Counted from the stretch's first letter, positions 24,301-33,191 are shown. The stretch: 52,275 nt of DNA from Desulfovibrio sp. (GCA_020060545.1 JAGUZX010000086.1:1-52275); one strand, 5' to 3'. Made by a program: numbers and translations. The notes: generated by a model from the letters alone, not told the origin.

Positions 24301-25020
24301 TTGGGAGAAGAGGTGAGCCCTTCGTTGGATCAAGACAGCGAAAACCGTTGGCTGAAGCAGGCGGCGGCCGGCAATAAAGAGGCCAGGGAGAAGCTAATCG
24401 AGCAGTATCGCCCCTTTATTTTAAAAGAAGCGCAGCGGGTTTGCCGCCGCTTCCTGGAGTGGGGCCGCGATGATGAGCTGAGCATCGCCCTGATTGCTTT
24501 TAACGAAGCTATCGATGCCTTCCGGGAGTCGAAAGGCGGTTCCTTTGAGCATTTGTCCCGGCTTGTGATCAGGAGGCGGCTGGTTGATTATTTTCGCCGG
24601 GCCGGCAGGCCGGGCTCCTGCTTGCCCTATCCTGACATTGCCGCCCAACAAGCTGTTGAAGAAGATTGGGAGCGCGCCGAAAGAGAAGCGGAAATCGAAA
24701 AGTATGGGCGGCTATTGAACCATTTTAACCTCAGTTTCAGGCAAGTGGCCGAAGCCCAGCCCAGGCACAGGCAGACGAGGGAAGCGCTGCGGCGGACGGC
24801 TAAAATTTTGTCCGCCGATCGGGAGCTGATGGGTTACCTCCACAGCAGCGGAAAACTGCCGCAGCGCCGGCTTTGCGAACTGGCGGGGGTGACACCGCGC
24901 ATGCTGGACAGGGGGCGAGTATACATAATTGCCCTGGCGCTGCTGCTTGCCGGAGAAGAGCTGCCGCATTTACGGGATTACGCGCGGGAACTGACGGGCA
25001 AGGGAGGGGAAACCGGATGA
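24301..25020 (+). CDS. sigI: RNA polymerase sigma factor SigI
   Basis: 239 residues. The sigma-70 region 2-like part ENRWLKQAAAGNKEAREKLI, FILKEAQRVCRRF and DELSIALIAFNEAIDAFRE, with SFEHLSRLVIRRRLVDYFRR, is the SigI signature; the C-terminal domain (QRRLCELAGVTPRMLDRGRVYIIALALLL) is the SigI-specific DNA-binding region. It starts with TTG at 24301, where the start context is weak (TTTTTTGGGAG). Its ATGA overlap with the following membrane anti-sigma gene is the classic sigI-rsgI arrangement. SigI controls heat or envelope stress genes in Bacillus and polysaccharide-sensing regulons in some Clostridia. Confidence 0.9.
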   Translation: MGEEVSPSLDQDSENRWLKQAAAGNKEAREKLIEQYRPFILKEAQRVCRRFLEWGRDDELSIALIAFNEAIDAFRESKGGSFEHLSRLVIRRRLVDYFRRAGRPGSCLPYPDIAAQQAVEEDWERAEREAEIEKYGRLLNHFNLSFRQVAEAQPRHRQTREALRRTAKILSADRELMGYLHSSGKLPQRRLCELAGVTPRMLDRGRVYIIALALLLAGEELPHLRDYARELTGKGGETG

Positions 25021-25988
25021 AAAAAATGCAGGGCATCGTCCTGGAAGTTCGTAAAAGGCACGTTATTCTGCTTACACCTGACGGTGACTTCCAAAAAGCG
25101 CCGCATCCGGGCGGGAGCGTAAAGCGCGGCGATGAAGTGTGCTGCCGTTTAACCGCGCCGCCCTGGCCTAAAGCGGCCGCGGCGGCGGCGTGCCTGGCCG
25201 CCGCGGTGCTTGTGCTAATCGCCGTTTTCCCCCCCGGCAGCCCTTTCAGCGGGGTGCCGGGGAACGGTGATTCTGTCCAGGGCTACCTGGTTTTCGATAT
25301 AAACCCGAGCTTTGAACTGGCTTTCAATAGTAAGTTGGAGGTAACCGCCTGCCGTCCCCTCAACGAACCGGCTGTCTCGCTGCTGGAAGGCTGGAGGGCG
25401 CGAAGGCCGCTGGACGATACTATCGCATGGCTGCTGGAGCGTTCTGTAGCCATGGGTTTTCTCGACCTTGATCTGGAGCATAACCTGGTCCTGGTGACGC
25501 TGGTCCGGGTAGGAAGCGTGGAAATCACCCCGGAGCCGCTGGCGGAACTGATCGAAGAAAAGTTGTCCCGGCTGGGCGTCTCCGGTTACGTAGGTATATT
25601 TGAAACAGAGGCGCAGGCACGTGCAGCGGCCGTGACCGCCGGGCTTTCGCTGAACCGTTACCTGTTGATGGAAGCTTTGCGCCGGCAGGGTATTGAGGAT
25701 TTGCCGGGGGATGACAGCCCCCTGGCGGATCTGCTGCGCAAGCTGAACGGTACACTTCCCGGCGGCCTGTTCCGCGCTACGGGTAAACCCGGACAGCCGC
25801 CGCAGTTTCCACCCGGATCAGACAACCCGCCCGGCCGGCCCGATTTGCCGCCCGATCCTCCGGAAAAGCCTGACGATCCGGGAAAAGGGCGGATGGACAG
25901 CCGACCCGGCCTTCCGCCACCCGATACGCCCGGTTCCGGTGACTCGCCCGGACATCCCGGCGCGCCGCCCTCGTTTCGGGGCCGGTAA
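25017..25988 (+). CDS. rsgI: Membrane anti-sigma factor RsgI
   Basis: 323 residues from the ATG at 25017; an open frame reaching back to 24873 lies inside sigI. MKKMQGIVLEVRKRHVILLTPDGDF and the following GDEV segment are the cytoplasmic RsgI_N domain that holds SigI. One membrane helix (AAAAAACLAAAVLVLIAVF, about 45-63) follows, then an external domain beginning GYLVFDINPSFELAFNSKLE, typical of RsgI. The C-terminal about 75 residues are rich in Pro/Gly/Asp, probably a wall-spanning or surface-exposed extension. No carbohydrate-binding module is visible, so the signal sensed is not evident. Confidence 0.88.
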   Translation: MKKMQGIVLEVRKRHVILLTPDGDFQKAPHPGGSVKRGDEVCCRLTAPPWPKAAAAAACLAAAVLVLIAVFPPGSPFSGVPGNGDSVQGYLVFDINPSFELAFNSKLEVTACRPLNEPAVSLLEGWRARRPLDDTIAWLLERSVAMGFLDLDLEHNLVLVTLVRVGSVEITPEPLAELIEEKLSRLGVSGYVGIFETEAQARAAAVTAGLSLNRYLLMEALRRQGIEDLPGDDSPLADLLRKLNGTLPGGLFRATGKPGQPPQFPPGSDNPPGRPDLPPDPPEKPDDPGKGRMDSRPGLPPPDTPGSGDSPGHPGAPPSFRGR

Positions 25989-26222
25989 GGCAAAGCGCCG
26001 GACAATCAATAAGCTGCCCCACCTTAAAGCGGATATTTTGGGAAATCTGCGGGCGGAGAAAGAGGGACGGATTTATAAACCGGCCCTCTTTTGGATATTA
26101 ATCACTACCGGCGGGCGCCCCCCGGCCTGTTCACAATCAAATTTTCACTCCGGCGGCCACCAAAAAACGGACCAACCTTCGAATATTATAACAAACCCCA
26201 AATAAGGAAGGAAGGATGCAAG

Positions 26223-26900
26223 ATGTTAAAAAAGAGCTTCTGTGCGTTGATCGTCCTGCTGCTCTTCTGCGCCGGAGCCGCCCGGGCGGTCGAAGAAGAA
26301 GCTTCCGGCGCTCTCCTGACCCCCGGCGACACGACATACGATGCCGGCCTGGCGATTGAAGATGCCCAGTATAGCCTTGTTGGTGACCCTGAAGAGCAGG
26401 TCGGGATGCAAAACGAGTATGCCGGGCGCAGGCTGCAGGCGATGGGGCAAACAGATCATCCCGCAGAGTTGGGAGTACTGCTGGAAGGATACCGGGAGCG
26501 CGAGCGGGAGTTATGGCGCCTGCTGGAAGGGTTGGCCGGCCTCGAAGGCAAACTGGGCGCCGTGCTTGCCCTGGCGGTTGAAGCCTGCCAGCAAAGGGAG
26601 CTGCGCCTGCGGGAGCTGAGCGAAAACGGGGCTCTCCCGGCAGCAGCAAGGGACGGCATGAAACAGGCCCTGGAAAACCAGGCGATGGCCATGGCCAGGC
26701 TGCAGCAAGCTTTAACCGGGGCGCAGCAGGCCCGTGACGCAGCGCGTAACCGGGGTGATCAGGAAAATGAGGCGGGTAAAGAGGCTGAAGCAAGCGGGCC
26801 GCCGGAAGGGGTCGCTCCCGGGCCGCCGGCCGGAGTTTCCCCCGGGCCGCCCGCCGGTGTCATTCCCGGGCCGCCGGCCGAAGCGGGTAAAAGGCGGTGA
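26223..26900 (+). CDS. Exported helical protein with PGPPAGV-repeat tail
   Basis: 225 residues from the ATG at 26223, with AGGAAGGA upstream. MLKKSFCALIVLLLFCAGAARA is a Sec signal peptide with an AxA cleavage site. The mature part is mostly alpha-helical with high Glu/Arg/Gln content (ELGVLLEGYRERERELWRLL; MKQALENQAMAMARLQQAL), resembling the DUF5667-type helical domain often found beside sigma/anti-sigma genes; that family call is tentative. The tail repeats PGPPAGV three to four times. Position downstream of sigI-rsgI suggests it belongs to the regulon. Confidence 0.6.
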   Translation: MLKKSFCALIVLLLFCAGAARAVEEEASGALLTPGDTTYDAGLAIEDAQYSLVGDPEEQVGMQNEYAGRRLQAMGQTDHPAELGVLLEGYRERERELWRLLEGLAGLEGKLGAVLALAVEACQQRELRLRELSENGALPAAARDGMKQALENQAMAMARLQQALTGAQQARDAARNRGDQENEAGKEAEASGPPEGVAPGPPAGVSPGPPAGVIPGPPAEAGKRR

Positions 26901-27460
26901 GATTAGTGAGGCGAAGCCGCTCTTGCGGATACCGCAGCTTATTGCTGGCGATGGCGGTTGGTTTTGCCGCGGGCTTGCTCTTCACCTCCTGCACCGGGAG
27001 AACCCCGGTGCAGGAGGGTTGGGGCCGGCGGTATATATCCCGTGCATACGGCTTCTCTTTCTCATATCCCGCGGACTGGGTCATGGCAAAAGAAACCGAC
27101 CGGGAAGGCACTTTAACGCTCCGCCTGGAGAAACAGGGCGACGAAGCCGTTAACCTGGTGGTAACGGTTCTCCCCGTTGCCCTGAACCGGGACGAACTGC
27201 TTTTGGAAGCACAAAAAATGCTTGAAGCGAGCCTCTATCGCATCCAGATATTGCATGAAGCAAAAGAGCAAGAGATCTCCGGCCGCCGGATGATCTTGAT
27301 TGACGCTGTAGCGGGAGAAAAGGAAAAGGTGCTTACTAGGACCGCGGTCTTTTCCGATGGGAAGCGCACCTATTTGCTCACGCTTTTAGCCAAAGAAGCT
27401 GCATTTGCCTCCGCGGTTGCCGAGTTCGCGCGGGTGCTTGCCTCGCTAGGCCTGGATTGA
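26897..27460 (+). CDS. Lipoprotein with PsbP/DUF1795-like domain
   Basis: 187 residues starting with GTG in a GTGA overlap with the previous stop. A basic N-terminus, a hydrophobic stretch AVGFAAGLLFTSC ending in a lipobox Cys (about residue 32), then SRAYGFSFSYPADWVMAKE, the typical opening of PsbP-like/DUF1795 domains, and strands such as RMILIDAVAGEKEKVLTRTAVF. Relatives are membrane-anchored, of unclear function. It probably forms one transcript with the preceding gene. A 13-bp perfect inverted repeat falls at the lipobox codons (26986-27016). Confidence 0.65.
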   Translation: MRLVRRSRSCGYRSLLLAMAVGFAAGLLFTSCTGRTPVQEGWGRRYISRAYGFSFSYPADWVMAKETDREGTLTLRLEKQGDEAVNLVVTVLPVALNRDELLLEAQKMLEASLYRIQILHEAKEQEISGRRMILIDAVAGEKEKVLTRTAVFSDGKRTYLLTLLAKEAAFASAVAEFARVLASLGLD

Positions 27461-27591
27461 AAATAGGCCGGGTTTGCCGGCTCTTCCAACCGGCGAAAAA
27501 AAGCGTCTCCGGCAAATCCCCGGCAAGAGCAGTTCCATAACAGCCGGCGCCTCAATGAAAACCTGCGCTTTCCGGATCTGCCGCGGCATGA

Positions 27592-27622
27592 TATAATTAT
27601 CCCGGCAGTAAAAAAAGGAGGG
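27592..27622 (+). promoter_or_regulatory. -10 element and strong SD of the SCIFF gene
   Basis: TATAAT at 27592-27597 stands about 10 bases before the likely transcript start; no good -35 is seen. AGGAGGGTG (27617-27625) is a near-perfect ribosome site that fixes the TTG at 27630 as the start. Confidence 0.55.
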
Positions 27623-27629
27623 TGCGGCG

Positions 27630-27782
27630 TTGGAACTAAAGCACATTCGCGTGATTAACAAGGGTACGGTTTTTGGCAAAGAGGATGAAGGCTGCCGGGA
27701 GTGCCCCACTTCCTGCCAGTCGGCGTGCAAAACCTCCTGCACGGTGGATACCCAGTTCTGCCGGAAAGAGAAAAAAAAGTAG
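27630..27782 (+). CDS. SCIFF ranthipeptide precursor (six cysteines in forty-five)
   Basis: 50 residues starting with TTG: MELKHIRVINKGTVFGKEDE, then six Cys at positions 22, 25, 29, 33, 37 and 44, including the invariant core SCQSACKTSCTV, and a Lys-rich C-terminus. This matches the SCIFF family found in nearly all Clostridia, in which a radical-SAM enzyme links Cys sulfurs to other residues by thioether bonds. The maturase gene follows directly. SCIFF-type peptides have been implicated in regulation of metabolism or quorum-type signalling in some clostridia, but the role in this group is not settled. Its short size and TTG start make it easy for ORF callers to miss. Confidence 0.95.
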   Translation: MELKHIRVINKGTVFGKEDEGCRECPTSCQSACKTSCTVDTQFCRKEKKK

Positions 27783-27799
27783 CCCCGGGCTGCTTTTTT
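27771..27799 (+). terminator. Weak intrinsic terminator between SCIFF and maturase
   Basis: A run of A, the stem GTAGC...GCTGC around CCCGG (27779-27793) and then six T (27794-27799). It lies directly on the SCIFF stop codon. It probably makes the precursor mRNA more abundant than the maturase mRNA. Confidence 0.6.
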
Positions 27800-27812
27800 G
27801 GGTGTAGCTGAT

Positions 27813-29162
27813 TTGGGTGAAATACACCGGTTTTTCTTTAAAGATAAGTACTTAGTCCTGGATGTGGAGAGCGACGCCCTCCACGAATTTGATCCGCCGG
27901 CCCGGCGAGCCCTGGAACTGCTGGAACAGGGCGTCGAACCGGCGAAAACCAGGCGGCTCCTTACCGGTGAATTCGGCGAGGCCGCTGCGGCCAAAGCGCC
28001 GGCCGAAATCGCCCTGCTCCAAAAAGAGGGGATGCTTTGGAGCGGCGGCCGCCAGGCGCCTGAAAGCGCCGCGCCCCGGGTTAAAGCCCTCTGCCTTTTT
28101 GCCACGGACAACTGCAATTTGAGCTGCCGCTACTGTTTCGCCAACAAGGAGCGGCCCGCAGCCGCTCACGGCAGAGGGGCCATGAGCGCCGCCGTGGGCA
28201 AAGCGGCCGTGGACTTCCTGCTCCTCGCTGCGGGGCCCCGCCGCCACTGCGAAATAGACTACTTCGGCGGTGAACCGCTGTTGAACTGGCCAGTCATTAA
28301 AGCGGTCACCGCTTACGCCCGGGAAAGAAGCGCCGCGCTAAGCAAGGAGATCGCCTTTACCATTACCACCAACGGGCTCCTCCTGACACCGGAGATCGCC
28401 GGCTTCCTGGAAGAAGAATCCTTCGCCGCCGTGCTGAGCCTGGACGGGCGCCCCGCCGTTCATGACCTGATGCGGCCCCTGGCCGGGGGCGGCGGCAGCT
28501 ACCCGAAGGCGCTGCCGCGCCTGCAATCTTATACCGGCAGGCGGCCCCGGGGCGGTTACTACATCCGCGGCACCTATACCCGCCACAACCTTGATTTCTG
28601 CCGCGACGTGGAGCACCTCTACAACCTGGGTTTCCGCAATATCTCCATGGAGCCGGTGGTGGCCCCTCCCGGGGCGGACTACGCACTCCGGGAGACGGAT
28701 CTGCCCCGTCTGGAGCGGGAGTATGAGAACCTGGTGGAATTCTACCTGGCCTGCCGTGCAGCGGGGGATCCTTTCGTTTTCTATCATTTCGCCATCGACC
28801 TGGAGCGGGGACCCTGCCTGTCGAAAAGGCTGTCGGGCTGCGGCGCCGGCCGGGAATACCTGGCGGTAACCCCCGACGGCTCGCTCTACCCCTGCCACCA
28901 GCTGGCGGGGCTGCCGGAGCTGAAAATGGGCAGCGTGCTGGAGCCGGAAAAATTTCAAGCGGCGCCGCCCGCAGGCTTTATCCCGGCCGGTCCGCTGCAG
29001 GGCCGCTGCCGAAGCTGTTGGGCACGCTACCACTGCGGCGGAGGCTGCCGGGCCGCCTCTTACTTAAACGGCGAACCCGGCGAGCCTTATCCCCTGGAGT
29101 GCGCCCTGCAGCGCAAACGCCTGGAATGCGCCTTATACCTGCACGCCGTGCAGAACGGCTGA
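27813..29162 (+). CDS. Radical SAM SCIFF maturase (thioether cross-linking)
   Basis: 449 residues from the TTG at 27813; the in-frame TTG at 27798 falls in the terminator T-run and is less likely. The N-terminal precursor-binding domain (IHRFFFKDKYLVLDVESDAL) precedes the radical-SAM motif CNLSCRYCF (Cys at about 101, 105, 108) and YFGGEPLLNW. The C-terminal SPASM region has the cysteine pattern SGCGAGREYLAVTPDGSLYPC, CRSCWARYHCGGGC and a final YPLECALQ, which bind two auxiliary Fe-S clusters. It matches the SCIFF maturase family, forming Cys-S-to-alpha/gamma-carbon thioethers in the upstream peptide. Confidence 0.94.
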   Translation: MGEIHRFFFKDKYLVLDVESDALHEFDPPARRALELLEQGVEPAKTRRLLTGEFGEAAAAKAPAEIALLQKEGMLWSGGRQAPESAAPRVKALCLFATDNCNLSCRYCFANKERPAAAHGRGAMSAAVGKAAVDFLLLAAGPRRHCEIDYFGGEPLLNWPVIKAVTAYARERSAALSKEIAFTITTNGLLLTPEIAGFLEEESFAAVLSLDGRPAVHDLMRPLAGGGGSYPKALPRLQSYTGRRPRGGYYIRGTYTRHNLDFCRDVEHLYNLGFRNISMEPVVAPPGADYALRETDLPRLEREYENLVEFYLACRAAGDPFVFYHFAIDLERGPCLSKRLSGCGAGREYLAVTPDGSLYPCHQLAGLPELKMGSVLEPEKFQAAPPAGFIPAGPLQGRCRSCWARYHCGGGCRAASYLNGEPGEPYPLECALQRKRLECALYLHAVQNG

Positions 29163-29323
29163 CTATCCGCCAGGAAGTATTCCCGCTCGCCGCTTTATTA
29201 AAGCGGCCCAAAGCAGATCCCCCCGGCACGCAGCCTCCTTCGGCCCCGGGCCTTAATCAGCACTGGAGCCGGAACGGCGCCCTTGGCCATGGTTAAAGAC
29301 AGGGGAGATGCGTAAAGAAGCGG

Positions 29324-30889
29324 TTAAATCAACTTCTTCCTTCCCCTGATGCCGTCCAGAAGCGCCCGGCCGGCGCCTTTCCCCCGGCGGTACTCCTGCC
29401 CCGCCACGTACAGTTTCTCCACCCGCAGCTGGAGCAAATCCGCCGGGGCCATTCGCAGGGGGTTCCGGTTCAAGACCACCAGATCGGCGATCTTGCCTTT
29501 TTCCAGGCTCCCCCGCTTATCTTCATCAAAAGAGGTCCACGCAATGTTATACGTGTACATCCGTAAAGCTTCGGCGATACTGACCGACTGCCCGGGATCA
29601 TGATGATTGCAGGCCCCGTAAATGCCTTCGATCGGGTTGGGGGCGGTCACGGGGCCATCCGACCCCCCGCTGAGATGGATCCCCAGCGCGATCATTTTTT
29701 TAAGGGGAGAGCTTTGGTGAGCCCGGTTTCCCAGGATGCTGGAAAGATACTCCGGAGGCTCCAGGGGAGAGATCAGGAACCCCGGCTGGAGAGTCACTCC
29801 TATCCCCAAGGCGGCGATCTTTTCAAGCGTGGGCTCGGGAATCAAGCAGGCGTGGATTAAAGTATGGCGGTGGCCGGGCCGCGGGAAATCAAGCAAGGCG
29901 GCCTCGATCGCCTTGACGGCCTGCACGACGGCGGCGTCCCCGATGCAGTGCAGCTGGACCTGGAGCCCCGCCCGGTTTGCTTGTTTGACAAAATCGACCA
30001 CTTGGTCGTCCGGATAGAATAAAATGCCCTTATTTTTCGGATCATTGCGGTACGGTTCCAGCAGCGCCGCATCTTTTGCCCCAAAACAGCCGTCCAGGGC
30101 GCAGGCAAAACAGCCCCCGATGCGGGGCAGTCCCCGTTTCAAGGCCTTCCCAACCTCCATGGTCTGGAAATAGATCCGGAATTGGATGGAAGATCCCTTG
30201 GCCACAAACCGTACCAGGTCCACATCCATATCCCCGGGGAAGCCGACCCCTTCCACCGTATGCACCAGCCCGACGCCGTACTCCGCCAACCGGTCCACGC
30301 CGGCCAGGATATATTTCAGGAGTGTTGAGACCGGCACTTTCTTTGAAATGAAATCGGTGGCTTTTAAGAAGGCCTCGTGAAGCATTTGTCCCGTCTCGGG
30401 ATCGAATCCCCGCAGCGCGCGGATGGCGGGAGGCATTAACTCAATCGCCTTGCTATTCCCCACCGCCGAATGGCCGTCATAACAAACCAGGTAAATGGGG
30501 CGCTCCGCCAGGAAAGAATCCAGTTCGGCCCGGGTGATCAGCCTTTTTTCCGCCAGCGTATGCCTGGAGTGCCCGAACCCAAAGAGGACGCGCGCCTTGG
30601 GATCCGAGCGGGCGTAATTCCGGATGATCTCCCCGATCTCGCTGATCGACGCGGCGTCGCGCACGTCAAAGGTTGAGTTGAACAGGGCCCAGTTGGAAAA
30701 GTGGATATGCCCGTCCCCGAAGGCAGGAAGCAGAGCCTTCTCGCCCAGTTCAATCACCCGGGGCTGATTGCCGTAGGCTGCAGGCAGCTCATGGCCCACA
30801 TGCACAATCTTCCCCCCGTCTTCCACCAGGTACCGGTAAACGGTCGCGTCCCGATCACAGGTTACGATATCGCCGTGGAATATTTGCAT
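29324..30889 (-). CDS. Amidohydrolase, YtcJ-like
   Basis: 521 residues. Metal-binding and family motifs are LLPAFGDGHIHFSNW (HxH), VQLHCIGDAAVVQAV, HTLIHACLIPEPT and LSGGSDGPVTAPNP with the catalytic Asp, and a C-terminal beta-sandwich with KGKIADLVVLNRNPL. It belongs to the COG1574 metal-dependent hydrolases with an N-terminal composite domain. Substrates are poorly known (amides, imides). The gene is single, between SCIFF maturase (convergent) and the ars operon, and starts at the ATG at 30889 (AAAAGCCATG). No partner genes suggest a pathway. Confidence 0.85.
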   Translation of the reverse strand: MQIFHGDIVTCDRDATVYRYLVEDGGKIVHVGHELPAAYGNQPRVIELGEKALLPAFGDGHIHFSNWALFNSTFDVRDAASISEIGEIIRNYARSDPKARVLFGFGHSRHTLAEKRLITRAELDSFLAERPIYLVCYDGHSAVGNSKAIELMPPAIRALRGFDPETGQMLHEAFLKATDFISKKVPVSTLLKYILAGVDRLAEYGVGLVHTVEGVGFPGDMDVDLVRFVAKGSSIQFRIYFQTMEVGKALKRGLPRIGGCFACALDGCFGAKDAALLEPYRNDPKNKGILFYPDDQVVDFVKQANRAGLQVQLHCIGDAAVVQAVKAIEAALLDFPRPGHRHTLIHACLIPEPTLEKIAALGIGVTLQPGFLISPLEPPEYLSSILGNRAHQSSPLKKMIALGIHLSGGSDGPVTAPNPIEGIYGACNHHDPGQSVSIAEALRMYTYNIAWTSFDEDKRGSLEKGKIADLVVLNRNPLRMAPADLLQLRVEKLYVAGQEYRRGKGAGRALLDGIRGRKKLI

Positions 30890-31166
30890 GGCTTTTCACT
30901 TCACACCCCTTGTGTAAAAGATTTCTTCAAGATCCTCACGGGTTTGCTTTATTAAAAAAATTTCAACTACTTCAGCATAACAATATCCTGCCATGTCTGT
31001 CAACCACCTTACATATTTATGCACTGCATATTTATATTGGCTAAGTCATGCTTCAAATCCACGCCGGGACCCGGAAAATTACGCATTCCGCGAAACATGT
31101 AACATTGTGCTAATGCTTGTTTGGCAAACGGCGCCTCCTTTCTTTTTATCAGGCGGTTGCCTCCGG

Positions 31167-31592
31167 TTAATCGGGCAGGTCCAGTATCTCCTGAACCAGG
31201 TTATGCACCGACTCAGATATCCGGTCCCTCACGGCCCTGAATTTGGCCATGATTTCGTTCTCGGTCCCCTCCGCCCTGGCAGGATCCTCCAGGTCCCAGT
31301 GCCGCTGTTGCACTTTGGCCGGCACGACCGGGCATTGCTCCCGGGCATCGCCGCATAGGGTAATCACGAGATCCGCCCGGGCCAGGATCTCCCGGTCAAT
31401 GGCCTTGGAATCCTGGCCGGATATATCCACCCCGGCCTCCCGCATCACGGCGACGGCCCGGGGGTTGACCCCGGCGGGAGCAGTCCCGGCGCTGTATACT
31501 TCCAACCGCCCGCCGCCGTAGCGCCTGGCAAAACCCTCCGCCATCTGGCTCCGGCAGGAATTGCCGGTGCAAAGAAATACTATCCTCTTCAT
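31167..31592 (-). CDS. arsC: Arsenate reductase, low-molecular-weight phosphatase type
   Basis: 141 residues. The P-loop CTGNSCRSQMAEGF near the N-terminus supplies the nucleophilic Cys, and ITLCGDAREQCPVV supplies the two resolving cysteines of thioredoxin-coupled ArsC. It reduces arsenate to arsenite for export by the ACR3 protein encoded just upstream. Its ATG overlaps the acr3 stop codon (TAATG), so the two are translationally coupled. Confidence 0.93.
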   Translation of the reverse strand: MKRIVFLCTGNSCRSQMAEGFARRYGGGRLEVYSAGTAPAGVNPRAVAVMREAGVDISGQDSKAIDREILARADLVITLCGDAREQCPVVPAKVQQRHWDLEDPARAEGTENEIMAKFRAVRDRISESVHNLVQEILDLPD

Positions 31593-32656
31593 TAGGAATC
31601 CTCCCGGCGCAGGGCGGGGAAAAAGCGCCTCGTGCGCAGGCAGATGCGGACCAGGGCCAGCATGAGCGGAACCTCGATCAGCACGCCGACCACGGTGGAA
31701 AGCGCCGCTCCCGAAGTGAGGCCGAAGAGGGTCACCGCGGTGGCGATGGCCACTTCGAAATGATTGCTCGCCCCGATCATGGCCGAAGGGGCCGCTTCTT
31801 CATACCTTAAACCGATCAGCTTCGCCGCGCCGTAGCCGAGGCCGAAGATAAACAGGGTCTGGATAACCAGGGGGACCGCGATCATCACCACGATCAGGGG
31901 ATAGCTTAAGATGACGCCGCCCTGCAGCATGAACAGGAAAATCAGGGTCAAAAGGAGGGCGACGATGGAGATGGTCCCCATGTGTTTCAGAAAAACGGTT
32001 TCGTACCACGCGGCCCCTTTTGTTTTCAGCAGGCGGGTCCGGCTGAAGTAACCCGCCACCAGGGAAACGCCGACGTAAAGCAGCACGCTGAGGAAAATGG
32101 TCAGAAAAGGCACCCCGATATCGGCCACCCCCAGCAGGAAATTCCCCAGGGGAGCGTAGAGCGCGAGCATGGTCAGGGAGTTAACCGCCACCATCACCAG
32201 GGTCAGCCCCATGAAGCCGCGGGCCAGGTAGCTCCAGACCAGGACCATGGCCGTACAGGGGGCGATCCCCAGCAGGATCATCCCGGCGATATACTCGCCG
32301 GCCAGGGCGCCGTCGAGGAAAGGCGCCCAGAGCACCCGCATGAACAGCCAGGCGAAAAAAAACATGGTAAAAGGCTTGATCCCCCAGTTGACGACCAGGG
32401 TAAGCAAGACCGGCTTCGGCGCCTTGACGGCGTTGCCGACTTCTTTAAAATCAATCTGGACCATAATCGGATACATCATGGCAAAAAGAAAAAGCGCCAC
32501 CGGGATGTTGACCTGGGCCACCGTCAGGGAATTCAAGAACCGGGCGGCTTGCGGGAAAGCGGCCCCCAGGCCGATGCCGGTCAGGATACACAGCGCCACC
32601 CATACGGTCAGGTACTTGTGGAAAAAACTCAAGGCATATTCTTTTTCGTTGCTCAA
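31592..32656 (-). CDS. ACR3 family arsenite efflux transporter
   Basis: 354 residues from the TTG at 32656, chosen because GAGGTG is six bases upstream; the frame to 32773 is open but non-conserved. About ten membrane segments. The family motifs FFHKYLTVWVALCILTGIGLG at the N-terminus, LLGIAPCTAMVLVWSYLARG with the conserved Cys, and EAAPSAMIGASNHFEVAIATAVTLFG are all present. ACR3 extrudes arsenite using the proton-motive force. It lies in the arsR-acr3-arsC order; the 190-bp arsR-acr3 gap holds no gene. Confidence 0.93.
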   Translation of the reverse strand: MSNEKEYALSFFHKYLTVWVALCILTGIGLGAAFPQAARFLNSLTVAQVNIPVALFLFAMMYPIMVQIDFKEVGNAVKAPKPVLLTLVVNWGIKPFTMFFFAWLFMRVLWAPFLDGALAGEYIAGMILLGIAPCTAMVLVWSYLARGFMGLTLVMVAVNSLTMLALYAPLGNFLLGVADIGVPFLTIFLSVLLYVGVSLVAGYFSRTRLLKTKGAAWYETVFLKHMGTISIVALLLTLIFLFMLQGGVILSYPLIVVMIAVPLVIQTLFIFGLGYGAAKLIGLRYEEAAPSAMIGASNHFEVAIATAVTLFGLTSGAALSTVVGVLIEVPLMLALVRICLRTRRFFPALRREDS

Positions 32657-32846
32657 TTCTTTCACCTCGCCGCTTGGAATAACTTTCTTATGGATCTTAA
32701 AAAAAGAGAAAATGGTTTGGTTTTCAACTGCCTGCCGCCTCCTGGGCCGCGAGGGCCCAGGCCCGAGTGGCACGGGTCACGAGGAATCCCGGTGTTTTGG
32801 CATACCGGACTCCAACGGCTGAACCCGGCGTTTTCAAATGATACAA

Positions 32847-33164
32847 CTAACAATTCTTTTTAAAGGAGGGGCACTCCCGAAAAACCGCTTTTGAAACCGG
32901 CATGAACAAGCGGTCCTCAAACAGGGATTGAACTTGCGCGAAGCCGCTTTTGTTCAGGGAATAATAGTTCCACGTCCCGCTGCGCCTTTCGTCAAGCATT
33001 CCGGCCCGCTTCAATATTTTAACATGGTGGGAAACCGTCGACTGTGACAGATTTAGCTGCTCCATTAGTTCGCAAACACAATGTTCTCTCTCCAAGAGCA
33101 GGCCGACTATTTTAATGCGATTTTCATCACCCAATGCTTTAAAGTAAGGAAGGAGCTGTTCCAA
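32847..33164 (-). CDS. arsR: ArsR family arsenic-responsive repressor
   Basis: 105 residues starting with TTG at 33164 after GGAGGTC. The winged helix includes LNLSQSTVSHHVKILKRAGML and the wing DERRSGTWNYYSL. The sequence EREHCVCELMEQL carries the two cysteines of the ELCVCDL-type As(III) site. It would bind the palindrome at 33192-33208 and release on arsenite, inducing acr3-arsC downstream. Confidence 0.92.
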   Translation of the reverse strand: MEQLLPYFKALGDENRIKIVGLLLEREHCVCELMEQLNLSQSTVSHHVKILKRAGMLDERRSGTWNYYSLNKSGFAQVQSLFEDRLFMPVSKAVFRECPSFKKNC

Positions 33165-33191
33165 GGCCTGACCTCCGCGACCATATTAAAC

